A DNA stretch of 22,617 bases from Methanobacteriota archaeon (GCA_023436175.1 JAEZKE010000011.1:1-22617); one strand, 5' to 3'; numbered from the stretch's first letter, positions 15,166-22,617 are shown. Translations and numbers: made by a program. Notes: a model not told the origin generated them from the letters alone.

Positions 15166-16083
15166 TTAAATTGTGTATGCCCTTGTTTCTCCTGGTGATA
15201 TTTGGTCTATGTCATGCGTATCCATTGCTGCACGAAGAGAAACTTCCTCGGAGGCTATGGCGAACACTTCATCATTTTCAGCAAGAACACCTGGTCTGAG
15301 CCCTAACTGATCTTTTGCTATTCCAACACCGTTTGGTGTCCCTACTATGTATGAAAATGGCCCATCCATATCTTTTACTGATTGTTCTAAGGCTTCCTCA
15401 AGTTTGTAACCTTCATGTAATTTATCAGCTATATAATGGACTATACATTCTGTATCGTTATTTGTCTCGAATATATGCCCTTTTCTTTCTAAAGGATCCC
15501 TTATTTTCCAGTAATTAGTAATTTGACCATTGTGAACCACAGTTATATCTGGTGTGATATAACTCTGGAATGGATGTGCATGATAACGATCCACTATACT
15601 TTCGGTGGAAAACCTGGTATGGCCTATTGCATGGGTCCCCATTTTTGAATAAGTATCATATCTATCTGCAATTTCTTTTACAGATCCAACATCTTTTATC
15701 ATTTCGAAAGAATGACTTCCATTAAGTACAATCACATCTTCTAACTTATCAACGTCCATGATTAACGGTTTAAGCTGTTCAAATGAATTTAAGGCTATTT
15801 TACATCTGTAAATATTGTAATTTTCCACGGATGGGATTATTTCTTCTTTTTCGATCTGTGTGGTTGTGTTTACTGTTTCTTTAACTTTATCTAAAAGACC
15901 TGGTTTTTCTTTTACCTCGATATTTAGCAGGTATTCATTTTCTGCTAAACCAAGGCCACCGTATATGGAAAAACCTGCAGAATCGGGTCCTCTGTGTTGT
16001 AGGGCATCAAGCATCCTGGTCATGATTTCCCCTACAGGATGAAGTTTTTTGTCTTTAAATACGACTCCGGCTATTCCGCACAA
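15166..16083 (-). CDS. gltB1: glutamate synthase glutamine amidotransferase subunit (GltB1, archaeal type), TTG start
   Basis: A 305-residue class II (Ntn) glutamine amidotransferase. The chain begins MCGIAGVV, so Cys2 becomes the N-terminal nucleophile after Met removal. HTRFST, HNGQITN and NNDTEC are further family motifs. It releases ammonia from glutamine for the synthase subunit GltB2. The start must be at this TTG (16081-16083) because Cys must be residue 2; GGAGG lies 8-9 bases upstream. The coding region overlaps the pdxT end by 13 bases. Residues about 70-125 contain an insertion typical of the archaeal single-domain form rather than of PurF. Confidence 0.95.
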   Translation of the reverse strand: MCGIAGVVFKDKKLHPVGEIMTRMLDALQHRGPDSAGFSIYGGLGLAENEYLLNIEVKEKPGLLDKVKETVNTTTQIEKEEIIPSVENYNIYRCKIALNSFEQLKPLIMDVDKLEDVIVLNGSHSFEMIKDVGSVKEIADRYDTYSKMGTHAIGHTRFSTESIVDRYHAHPFQSYITPDITVVHNGQITNYWKIRDPLERKGHIFETNNDTECIVHYIADKLHEGYKLEEALEQSVKDMDGPFSYIVGTPNGVGIAKDQLGLRPGVLAENDEVFAIASEEVSLRAAMDTHDIDQISPGETRAYTI

Positions 16084-16649
16084 TTTAATACCTCCTTTAT
16101 GAAGTACTCGTGGATTGTTGTATCGCCTGTAAGCTCTGGATGGAATGCTGTGGCAATATGTTTTCCACTTTTTACTGCAACAATTCTTTCATTATATTTT
16201 GAGAGTATATCTACATTTTCTCCTACTTTTTCAATGTAGGGTGCTCTTATAAAAACGCCTTTGAATTTTTTGCCAAAAATTTCAACATCATCTTCAAATG
16301 AAACTTTTTGTCTTCCAAATGCATTTCTTTTAACTTCCATGTCAATTAATCCAAGCAAAGGTTGTTCATAATCGGTTTTTTTTGCAAGGAGAACCATTCC
16401 GGCACACGTTCCCATTACAGGTATATTATGGTCTACTATCGCCCTTTTAATACCTGTTTCTTCCATCAAGTTTCCAATAACCGTGCTTTCTCCGCCTGAA
16501 ATTATTATTCCATCACACTTTGAAACTTCGTCACTTGTTTTTACTTTTAAAACATCCACATTTTTGTCTATGTCTTCTATGGCTTTTTGCATTGCTTCAA
16601 AATGTTCAGAAACATCTCCTTGTAAATTTAAAATACCAATTGTAGTCAT
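16071..16649 (-). CDS. pdxT: pyridoxal 5'-phosphate synthase, glutaminase subunit PdxT
   Basis: A 192-residue class I (triad) glutamine amidotransferase that supplies ammonia to PdxS. Motifs: ILNLQGDVSEH at the N-terminus, ISGGEST (oxyanion region), GTCAGM with the nucleophilic cysteine, RNAFGRQ and FHPEL with the catalytic His-x-Glu. The length is normal. It is the first gene of the operon that continues with glutamate synthase; its stop lies 13 bases inside gltB1. This ties vitamin B6 synthesis, which consumes glutamine nitrogen, to nitrogen control, although pdxS lies elsewhere in the window. Confidence 0.96.
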   Translation of the reverse strand: MTTIGILNLQGDVSEHFEAMQKAIEDIDKNVDVLKVKTSDEVSKCDGIIISGGESTVIGNLMEETGIKRAIVDHNIPVMGTCAGMVLLAKKTDYEQPLLGLIDMEVKRNAFGRQKVSFEDDVEIFGKKFKGVFIRAPYIEKVGENVDILSKYNERIVAVKSGKHIATAFHPELTGDTTIHEYFIKEVLNCAE

Positions 16650-16985
16650 AATTGTTTCCTCTGTTTGTTAGACTCTTTGTAGTTAGTATAAGCTGATACT
16701 ATTTTAAAATAATGTTATATAAATTTACCGGAAACTATTTTCCGGAAATGACATATTTCTGAAAAGATGAATTATATTTTTATTTTTTTTATACAATGTT
16801 CAAAATTTAGGTATTAATGAATGGTATAATTGAACACTTATATAAAGTTTTGTGATGCGGGTCTATTAAAAAACTCGAAATGACATTCAATCATATTCCA
16901 ATAAATTAATATATAACTGATTGATACTTCAAAATATATCTCATAATCACAGCTGTAAATCTATAAATTCAAGGAGTGAGACATA
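16650..16985. promoter_or_regulatory. divergent promoter region between pdxT-glt operon and the small secreted-type protein
   Basis: On the minus strand the glt operon operator GGAA-ACTATT-TTCC lies at 16730-16743, within an 18-base palindrome (16728-16745). One TATA candidate is at 16771-16780, about 37 bases upstream of the operator centre, matching the geometry of the other operators. A second, stronger-looking TTTATATAAC is at 16714-16723, which would put the operator upstream of the box. On the plus strand a TATA-like ATATATAACT at about 16909-16918 could serve the gene at 16986. Confidence 0.65.
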
Positions 16986-17270
16986 ATGCAAAAGTTGACC
17001 ATTGGATTGGTATTGATAATAGTTATCTTGCTTGGTGTTGTTGGGTACATTTTCGCATCTCAAGATTCTCAAGTTATTCCCAATATTACATTATCAAATA
17101 ATTCAACAAATAATTCTGATTCCAGTAGTTCTGATTTAACCACATCATCGAAAAGTAGTTCAAGCACTTCAAAGGTTAAAAAGAACCGTACTATATCTAA
17201 CGGCACTGGAAACAGTACTGAACCTAGAACGAATACTACAACAAATACCACAAAACATCAAAACAAATAA
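16986..17270 (+). CDS. small membrane-anchored Ser/Thr/Asn-rich protein
   Basis: A 94-residue protein. Residues 5-24 (TIGLVLIIVILLGVVGYIFA) form one hydrophobic helix that acts as a signal anchor or signal peptide. The remainder is low complexity, rich in Ser, Thr and Asn, with a basic patch (KVKKNR). Many N-x-S/T sequons occur (NIT, NNS, NST, NRT, NGT, NTT), so the exterior part is probably N-glycosylated, as archaeal surface proteins often are. GGAGTGA lies just upstream of the ATG. No enzymatic domain is visible and no family was recognised. A T-rich tract follows the stop. Confidence 0.75.
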   Translation: MQKLTIGLVLIIVILLGVVGYIFASQDSQVIPNITLSNNSTNNSDSSSSDLTTSSKSSSSTSKVKKNRTISNGTGNSTEPRTNTTTNTTKHQNK

Positions 17271-17338
17271 AAGTATCACAAAATAAAATTTTTATTTTTC
17301 CATTATTTTTTTATAAATACTTTAAAAAATAAGATTTA

Positions 17339-18313
17339 TTATTCATCCTGTAATTTTAAATCTTCCATAATCCTTTTTGTATCTTTTTTAACCACTTCTG
17401 AAGCTTCCATAAAGCTATCTCGTTCTGATTCACTCATTTTTATAGGCAATATTCCTTCTATACCATCTATTCCAAGTTTAACTGGTACTCCAAGGCAAAC
17501 ATCATCTATTCCCTCTATTTCTCCTTCAAGATATGCACTGACTGTTAATATTTTCCTTTCATCATTTAAAATCGTAGTTACAATGTTAGAAATGGCGAAT
17601 GCTGGCCCATATTCTGTGGCGCCTTTTTTACTGATTATATTGTTACCTGCATTTTTTACAGTTTCAATGGTTTTTTTAATATCGAAAGGTTTGTAACCTG
17701 TGAAATAGTCCCATGCAGAGTAGTATTCAATTGGAATACCTCCAATAGATGTTGAACTTATAAGAGGAACCATATGGGGACCATGCTGGCCAATTATCCT
17801 TGTATGAATTTCGCTTACGTGCACATGGAAATGTTTTGCCATGTAATTTTTAAATCTCAAGGAATCTAAGTGATTTCCAAGACCAAAAACTTTATTTTTG
17901 CTAAATCCTGATGCTTTTAAAGCTATATAAGTCATAACGTCTACAGGATTGGTTATGACAAGTATTATTGAATCTGGGGCAATTTCTGCAATTTTTCTTG
18001 CATAATCTGCAACGATTTCTGCATTAAGAGATCCTAAATCTTCTCTTTCCATTCCTGGTTTTCTTGAGGCTCCAGCAGTTAAAACAACTACATTGGAACC
18101 TTCAATACTGCTTAGATCAGAAGAAGTTTTTATAGAAACATATACTCCTTTTGCAGCGAGTGCATCATGAATATCTAATGATTCTCCTCTTATTTTATCA
18201 ATACTTTCATCTCTAGCTATAAGCACCAATTTATTAACTGAGTTTTCTTCAGCCAGACAGAAAGCCGCTGCTCTGCCAACTCTTCCTGTTGCGCCGATTA
18301 TACTAACTTTCAA
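17339..18313 (-). CDS. mdh: malate dehydrogenase (MDH/LDH superfamily), TTG start
   Basis: A 324-residue protein matching the methanogen malate dehydrogenase: dinucleotide-binding GATGRVG at 8-14, TAGASRKPGMEREDL with the substrate-loop arginines, ITNPVDVMTY, GLGNHLDSLRFK, and GQHG with the catalytic histidine. It interconverts malate and oxaloacetate in the reductive branch of the incomplete citric acid cycle. The segment after strand 2 ends in LIARD rather than an acidic residue at the usual NAD position, which hints at NADP use. The only start that keeps the Rossmann strand is TTG at 18313, with AGGTG six bases upstream. It stands alone, with AT-rich gaps on both sides. Confidence 0.93.
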   Translation of the reverse strand: MKVSIIGATGRVGRAAAFCLAEENSVNKLVLIARDESIDKIRGESLDIHDALAAKGVYVSIKTSSDLSSIEGSNVVVLTAGASRKPGMEREDLGSLNAEIVADYARKIAEIAPDSIILVITNPVDVMTYIALKASGFSKNKVFGLGNHLDSLRFKNYMAKHFHVHVSEIHTRIIGQHGPHMVPLISSTSIGGIPIEYYSAWDYFTGYKPFDIKKTIETVKNAGNNIISKKGATEYGPAFAISNIVTTILNDERKILTVSAYLEGEIEGIDDVCLGVPVKLGIDGIEGILPIKMSESERDSFMEASEVVKKDTKRIMEDLKLQDE

Positions 18314-18576
18314 TATAACACCTTCAAATTATTAACTTAAAAAAAGTAATTTATGTAATACTGTTAAAAGTCCAAAACCTTTATGCTTTGAATATAATAT
18401 GTACTGGTAGTTATTAAAAGTAATTATTATTTTTCATATATTGATGAATATTTCAAATTAAATGAAATTGATTTGGAATAACTGATTTAAATTAGGGGGA
18501 TGACCTATATCAAATGATGTATACTAGATAAATTATTAAAAAATTAAATAAGGATTTTATTTAAAACAAATAAGAT

Positions 18577-19137
18577 CTATTCCAATTTTTTAAGGGATAC
18601 TTTTGCTATTTTACGGACAAAAGTACTTTTATCTTCTGCGGCTTTATTAAGTGCTTCAATTGCTTGTTTATCCCCTAATTCTCCAAGGGCCCATGCAGTT
18701 CCACTTCTAACAAAACCACTTTCATCATTTAATGTATTTATAAGTGGTTCAACTGCTTTTTTATTCCCGATTTTTCCAAGGGCCCATGCTGCCCCTCCTC
18801 TAACACGCCAATTAGGATGATTTAAAGCATCGATGAGTGGGTTTACAGCTGCCTCTCCCATATTTCCAAGTGCGCCGGAGGTTTCTCGTCTAACCCATTT
18901 ATTTTCATCATTAAGAGTTTTTATAAGAGGTTCAATGGCTCTTTCATCTTTAATTTTTCCAAGGGTTAATGCAGCTCCTTTTCTCACGGTTTTATCTTCA
19001 TCATTTAAGGCTTGAACAAGTTCATCTACAGCAGGTTCTCCAATTTCTTCAAGAAGTTCGGAAGTCTGATGCTGAAAATGTTCGTCGTTTTCCTTTAAAT
19101 TTTGAATTAATCTTTTGATATTTTCTTCCCTTTCCAT
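18577..19137 (-). CDS. HEAT-repeat (PBS lyase-like) protein
   Basis: A 186-residue alpha-solenoid protein made of about five 31-residue repeats with the core pattern AVEPLIxxLNDExxxVRxxAAxALGKIGD. This is the PBS-lyase HEAT-like repeat, a protein-interaction scaffold. A charged N-terminal helix precedes the repeats and the chain ends soon after the last. ATG at 19137 is chosen because GGGTG lies six bases before it; the GTG three codons upstream overlaps that site. No catalytic domain is attached, so the role cannot be deduced. Confidence 0.88.
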   Translation of the reverse strand: MEREENIKRLIQNLKENDEHFQHQTSELLEEIGEPAVDELVQALNDEDKTVRKGAALTLGKIKDERAIEPLIKTLNDENKWVRRETSGALGNMGEAAVNPLIDALNHPNWRVRGGAAWALGKIGNKKAVEPLINTLNDESGFVRSGTAWALGELGDKQAIEALNKAAEDKSTFVRKIAKVSLKKLE

Positions 19138-19425
19138 TTTGTACACCCATCTGTATATTCATAATTTACAAATTATAATTTAACAATAATTGCAATTAGG
19201 TCAAAATCTTGCATTTAGACAGATTTTATATATTATTTGTCTTTTATTTGGAATATATTTAATGGAATACTAAAAAGTTAAATTAAAAATAAATTTTTAT
19301 AACCTGCTAAAATTAGTGCTGCTGTTTTATAATATTTAAAAACCTAATAACCGAACTAAAAAATAAAATATGGACTTAAATCCAAATTAATAAAAAATTA
19401 AAGAATTTAACTGTTTAATCAAAAA

Positions 19426-20430
19426 TTAAGTGGCGACAGTATTATCATATTTATTATCTAAATACATATCTTCGCTGTACAGTGTATTTATTAGATCTAT
19501 GGTAACTGATTTTCCTTCAGCATCTTTTAAATCTTCAAATATAGTAATAGCTTCTTTAAATATGCTGTATATTTTGTCTTCTTTGCCTAATACGTAATAT
19601 GTTACTCCTAAAAGAAGAAGGGAAAATGCTTTTCCTTCATCATTTCCGGTTTCATAAAATAGATTAAATGCGTTTTTAAAATTTTGCATGGCACTGTATG
19701 TTTTTTCTTCTTTCATGAAGAAAGTACCAAGCATCAAAAATAGCGCTGCTTCTTTTTCATTTTCCAGGTTTTTATGGGCTTCGACAAGGGATTTTCTAAT
19801 ATTACTTATTTCGTATTCATTTTCCAGATGTTCTTTGATTGTATATCGTTTTTTAATTATATTCATGAGGGTTTCTATTTTTGAAGCTATTTTTTCGTAA
19901 TTAATTCTAAATATATGCCTGTCTTCTAAAGGTTCTTCTTCATCAGAAATATCGTCTGGCTCGTCGTCTTCATTATCTATTTCATCGTAATTGGATTCTT
20001 CTTCTATCTTTGCACTTATTCTGTCCTCATTTGCAAGTTCTATGGCTTCTTTTATATTTTCTACTTCTTTTAGTTTCTCAAACATCTCATTTTTCATGGA
20101 TGATTTTATTGAGGCGTAAATTCTAAATGATTTCTGATATTCTACTAAAGCTATATCTATTTGCCTTGTACTAAGATAAACATCCCCTATTAAGTCCAGT
20201 ACAAAAGCCTCAGCCGCTTTTTCATTAAGATTATAATATATTTGACGAGCATCCTCAAGGTATTGCAGCGATTCATCAAATTTTTCTTCTTCAAGGCACA
20301 AAACGCCCATATCAATTAAAATGTCAGCTTCATTTTCTTGATATTCTTTAAGCTTTTTTTTGTAGTATTTAATTGACCCTTTTCCTCTAACTTTGGTAAA
20401 AATCCCAATGGACTGGAATATATTCCACAT
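19426..20430 (-). CDS. tetratricopeptide (TPR) repeat protein
   Basis: A 334-residue soluble protein with two blocks of TPR-like helix pairs, at about residues 27-125 (for example DMGVLCLEEEKFDESLQYLEDARQIY and LIGDVYLSTRQIDIALVEYQKSFRIY) and about 215-320 (LMLGTFFMKEEKTYSAMQNFKNAFNLF, LLLGVTYYVLGKEDKIYSIFKEAI). A very acidic stretch (about 145-170, many Asp and Glu) separates them. Such proteins are interaction scaffolds; the partner is unknown. GGTGTGAT precedes the ATG. The upstream gap holds divergent promoters toward the dehydrogenase gene. Confidence 0.8.
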   Translation of the reverse strand: MWNIFQSIGIFTKVRGKGSIKYYKKKLKEYQENEADILIDMGVLCLEEEKFDESLQYLEDARQIYYNLNEKAAEAFVLDLIGDVYLSTRQIDIALVEYQKSFRIYASIKSSMKNEMFEKLKEVENIKEAIELANEDRISAKIEEESNYDEIDNEDDEPDDISDEEEPLEDRHIFRINYEKIASKIETLMNIIKKRYTIKEHLENEYEISNIRKSLVEAHKNLENEKEAALFLMLGTFFMKEEKTYSAMQNFKNAFNLFYETGNDEGKAFSLLLLGVTYYVLGKEDKIYSIFKEAITIFEDLKDAEGKSVTIDLINTLYSEDMYLDNKYDNTVAT

Positions 20431-21097
20431 TACATCACACCCGGTTTAATCTAAGCTTATTTTTGATATAACTAACATAGTAAAAGTATTATGTTGGGGG
20501 AATGGTTTTAATTTAGTTATTATATGGTGTGGGTATTAATATAATTTTGCACAAAATTTTCATAATTGTTCTAAATAACGGTCAAAAACCATTGATAATT
20601 TGCATAAACAATTAATTAATTGTCCCTATTGTAGGAATCACATGCTATTTATTCATTATTTGGGGATAATAACCTAATTTTTAAATAGATTGACTCATTA
20701 TTAATGCGAAATATCTTTTTATTTATAACAATGTGATTCAGGTCACAAATACCATTTAATTTATATCCTTTAAAATTATATTATACTGTGGTACCCTTAA
20801 GCTAATTTCCACATTTGATGCTTTTAAAAGGGTGCCGGACCACTCTTTATTCTACTTTTAATCCCTTTAAATAAACATAGTTTTATTTTAAATAAGAATA
20901 TATGATTTACATAATGTATAATGAATATAAAATACTAATAACTCAGTTAATGCCCTAAAAATATTAAATTGATATAATGAATGAATTTGAGATTCACAAA
21001 CATTTTAAAAAATAATTTAATTAAATAAATATAAAATTAAAATTATATTTATACAGAAAAAACACATATTAATTAATAAAGGATATTTGGTGAGTTA
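20431..21097 (+). promoter_or_regulatory. long divergent intergenic region upstream of the dehydrogenase gene
   Basis: This gap of 667 bases contains a perfect TGTGA-N6-TCACA palindrome (20732-20747), a TATA-like box (20755-20767), a bulged hairpin (20788-20843) and then very AT-rich DNA with a second TATA-like stretch near 21040-21055 that could serve the dehydrogenase gene. GGTGA precedes its ATG at 21098. No ORF with a ribosome binding site was seen. Confidence 0.5.
20788..20870 (+). ncRNA. candidate small structured RNA
   Basis: GTGGT-ACCCTT (20788-20798) pairs with AAGGGT (20828-20833) and ACCAC (20839-20843), leaving the five-base bulge GCCGG. Inside, AAGC (20799-20802) pairs with GCTT (20820-20823). 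The TATA-like box at 20755-20767 predicts a start near 20788, precisely at the hairpin. T-rich sequence follows (20844-20870). It could be a free RNA or a leader of the downstream gene; the 3' end is a guess. Confidence 0.35.
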
Positions 21098-22093
21098 ATG
21101 TATGATATAGCAGTTATACCTGGAGATGGCGTCGGAAAAGAAGTTATGGATGCAACGCTACAGGTTTTAGACGCTTTAGATATTCAATTTAATTATAAAG
21201 AAGCACATGCTGGAGAGGAGTGTTTTAGAAGAACTGGAACCACTATACCTGATGAAACTATTCAGGTTGCAAAAAATTCTGATGCAGCACTATTTGGGGC
21301 TGTAACTTCTATTCGCAGTCAAAAAAGTGCCATTATAACTCTGCGAAAAGAGTTGGATCTTTACGCTAATTTAAGACCTGTTAAGTCATATCCGGGTGTG
21401 AGAAGTATTTTTAACGATCTTGATTTTATTATAGTGAGAGAAAATACAGAAGGTCTCTACTCGGGTATTGAAGAAGAAACAGAGGATGGTGCAACTGCTA
21501 CAAGGGTTATTACAGCAAAGGCAAGTGAGCGAATTTGTAAGGTTGCTTTTGAATACGCTAAGAAAACTAGTAGAAATAAAGTCACGGCAGTTCATAAGGC
21601 TAACGTTCTTAAGAAAACAGACGGCTTGTTTAAAGATATTTTTTATAATGTTGCTGAGGATTATAATGATATTAAAACAAATGACCTTTATGTAGATGCT
21701 ACAGCAATGTTTTTAGTTACAAACCCGCAGATGTTTGACATAATTGTGACAACAAATTTATATGGAGATATACTTTCTGATGAAGGCGCGGGACTTGTTG
21801 GAGGGCTTGGATTAATCCCATCTGCCAATATAGGAGAAAATAACGGATTATTTGAACCAGTACATGGATCAGCACCAGATATTGCTGGAAAAAATATTGC
21901 AAATCCTTCTGCAATGATATTATCTGCAGTATTAATGCTTGATTACCTTGAAAAGCATGATGCTGCTCGCACTGTTGAAAATGCACTAACTGAAGTTTTA
22001 CGTGAACGTAAAGTAGTAACTTGTGACTGTGGAGGCAATGCAACTACAATGGAAATGGCCCTTGAGGTTAAAAGTAAAATAGAATCTAAATAA
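21098..22093 (+). CDS. isopropylmalate / homoisocitrate-type dehydrogenase
   Basis: A 331-residue beta-decarboxylating dehydrogenase. Family landmarks: IPGDGVGKEV, LYANLRPVKSYPGV with a substrate arginine, VRENTEGLYSG, HKANVLKKTDG with the catalytic lysine, TTNLYGDILSDEGAGLVGGLGL with metal-binding aspartates, and EPVHGSAPDIAGK of the cofactor site. The family includes LeuB (leucine synthesis) and AksF (2-oxosuberate synthesis for coenzyme B) in methanogens. The loop TSIRSQKSAIITLRKEL resembles AksF, whereas the RPVKSYPGVRSI region resembles LeuB, so I do not choose between them. The context gives no leu or aks neighbours. GGTGA lies 5 bases before the ATG. Confidence 0.9.
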   Translation: MYDIAVIPGDGVGKEVMDATLQVLDALDIQFNYKEAHAGEECFRRTGTTIPDETIQVAKNSDAALFGAVTSIRSQKSAIITLRKELDLYANLRPVKSYPGVRSIFNDLDFIIVRENTEGLYSGIEEETEDGATATRVITAKASERICKVAFEYAKKTSRNKVTAVHKANVLKKTDGLFKDIFYNVAEDYNDIKTNDLYVDATAMFLVTNPQMFDIIVTTNLYGDILSDEGAGLVGGLGLIPSANIGENNGLFEPVHGSAPDIAGKNIANPSAMILSAVLMLDYLEKHDAARTVENALTEVLRERKVVTCDCGGNATTMEMALEVKSKIESK

Positions 22094-22513
22094 TTTTCCA
22101 AATTAACTTATAAACTTAAGCTTTTATTAATTTATCCTATTTTATTAACTTATGTAATATTATCAATCTGTAAATTACTTAAATCAATAAGTATAATAGA
22201 TTTATGAGTTTAACGTATATCTAACTCAATTAGTTATATTAAATAAAAATATAGAAAATTTTAGGTAATAAGTTAATCAGTGACATAGTAAGTTTTATAT
22301 TGATACAAAATCATATTTTTTATAGAGTTAAGGGTGATATAAACGGTGTCAACGTTTTTAATATTTTTCAATTAAAACTGTTCATTCATTGATAAACTGA
22401 AGCCACCTTTAATCAGTTTTTACAACTTCAAAAATCTTTGATTTTTGTGGTTCGGAAATCGGAGATTTTCTCAACGTTTAAAAAATTTTCATAATAATTG
22501 GAGGAATTTTTGT
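22094..22513 (+). promoter_or_regulatory. FBP aldolase/phosphatase upstream region
   Basis: AT-rich gap of 420 bases. A TATA-like TTTTATATTG near 22292-22301 is the best promoter candidate. Two hairpins of the repeat family are at 22429-22470. GGAGG at 22500-22504 precedes the ATG. Nothing coding was seen. Confidence 0.4.
22429..22470. repeat. tandem short hairpins of the dispersed module family
   Basis: CAAAAATC-TTT-GATTTTTG (22429-22447) is followed by GGAAATC-GGA-GATTTTC (22454-22470, one G-T pair). The first has the arms of the hairpins at 823-843 and 7459-7475. The second resembles 861-879. All have three-base loops. They lie about 45 bases before the FBP aldolase/phosphatase start. Confidence 0.5.
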
Positions 22514-22617
22514 ATGAAAACTACAATTAGCGTAATTAAAGCAGACGTTGGAAGTGTTGCAGGACATGGAATAGCTCACCCTGCATTACTTGCAAAATGT
22601 GAAGAAATCCTTGCAAA
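22514..22617 (+). CDS. fbp: fructose-1,6-bisphosphate aldolase/phosphatase, N-terminal part (partial)
   Basis: The first 34 residues are visible and the gene runs off the window. MKTTISVIKADVGSVAGHGIAHP matches the start of the bifunctional archaeal FBP aldolase/phosphatase, which performs the last two steps to fructose 6-phosphate in gluconeogenesis. The acidic KADVGS and the AGHGIAHP segment contain the early metal and substrate ligands of the family. GGAGG lies 9 bases upstream of the ATG. Confidence 0.9.
   Translation, partial: MKTTISVIKADVGSVAGHGIAHPALLAKCEEILA

Noticed and set aside
20780..20850. tRNA-like fold
   Set aside because: There is no D, anticodon or T arm pattern and no CCA-type acceptor; the structure is a single bulged hairpin.

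Overview
The window looks like a chromosomal piece of a mesophilic methanogen of the class Methanobacteria (a Methanobacterium-like archaeon). The reasons are AT-rich intergenic DNA with archaeal TATA boxes, GGAGGTGAT-type ribosome binding sites, an archaeal split glutamate synthase accompanied by an F420-hydrogenase-beta-like subunit, a bifunctional archaeal FBP aldolase/phosphatase, PdxS/PdxT, and GGAA-N6-TTCC palindromes that match the operator of the methanogen nitrogen repressor NrpR. No rRNA, tRNA, CRISPR array or transposase was recognised.

Layout. 1-578: 3' end of an MFS drug-type transporter. 579-910: a dense array of short hairpins that runs into the 3' end of a PAS-type histidine kinase (892-2865, minus) and is flanked by a 31-bp direct repeat. 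3303-3503: a 4-oxalocrotonate tautomerase-like protein. 3946-4827: PdxS. From 4915 to 16649 every gene is on the minus strand and most concern nitrogen. In order of transcription there is an operon pdxT - gltB1 (amidotransferase) - gltB3 (GXGXG) - FrhB-like flavoprotein/ferredoxin - gltB2 (FMN synthase domain). Two amtB-glnK pairs follow, then a metallo-beta-lactamase-fold hydrolase. The last unit is two genes: a small GTPase, and a protein that fuses the same kind of GTPase to a divergent PII (GlnK-like) domain. 16986-17270: a membrane-anchored Ser/Thr/Asn-rich small protein. 17339-18313: malate dehydrogenase. 18577-19137: a HEAT-repeat protein. 19426-20430: a TPR protein. 21098-22093: an isopropylmalate/homoisocitrate-type dehydrogenase. 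22514-end: start of FBP aldolase/phosphatase.

How the parts fit. AmtB imports ammonium and GlnK gates it. Glutamate synthase assimilates it, perhaps with F420H2 as electron donor through the FrhB-like subunit. Perfect GGAA-N6-TTCC operators lie about 34-37 bp downstream of a TATA box in front of the GTPase operon, amtB1, amtB2 (two operators) and the pdxT-glt operon. This suggests one NrpR regulon that includes the uncharacterised GTPase/GTPase-PII pair. An imperfect sixth site with the same geometry lies at about 9600 with no gene behind it, and may drive a small RNA or a long amtB1 leader.

Most notable: (1) the GTPase-PII fusion and its stand-alone GTPase partner under apparent nitrogen control; (2) an FrhB-like subunit whose two halves are in permuted order; (3) a multi-hairpin element that appears to have replaced the last codons of a kinase gene, with related hairpin modules at three other intergenic sites; (4) a bulged-stem RNA candidate at 20788-20843 next to a perfect TGTGA-N6-TCACA palindrome.
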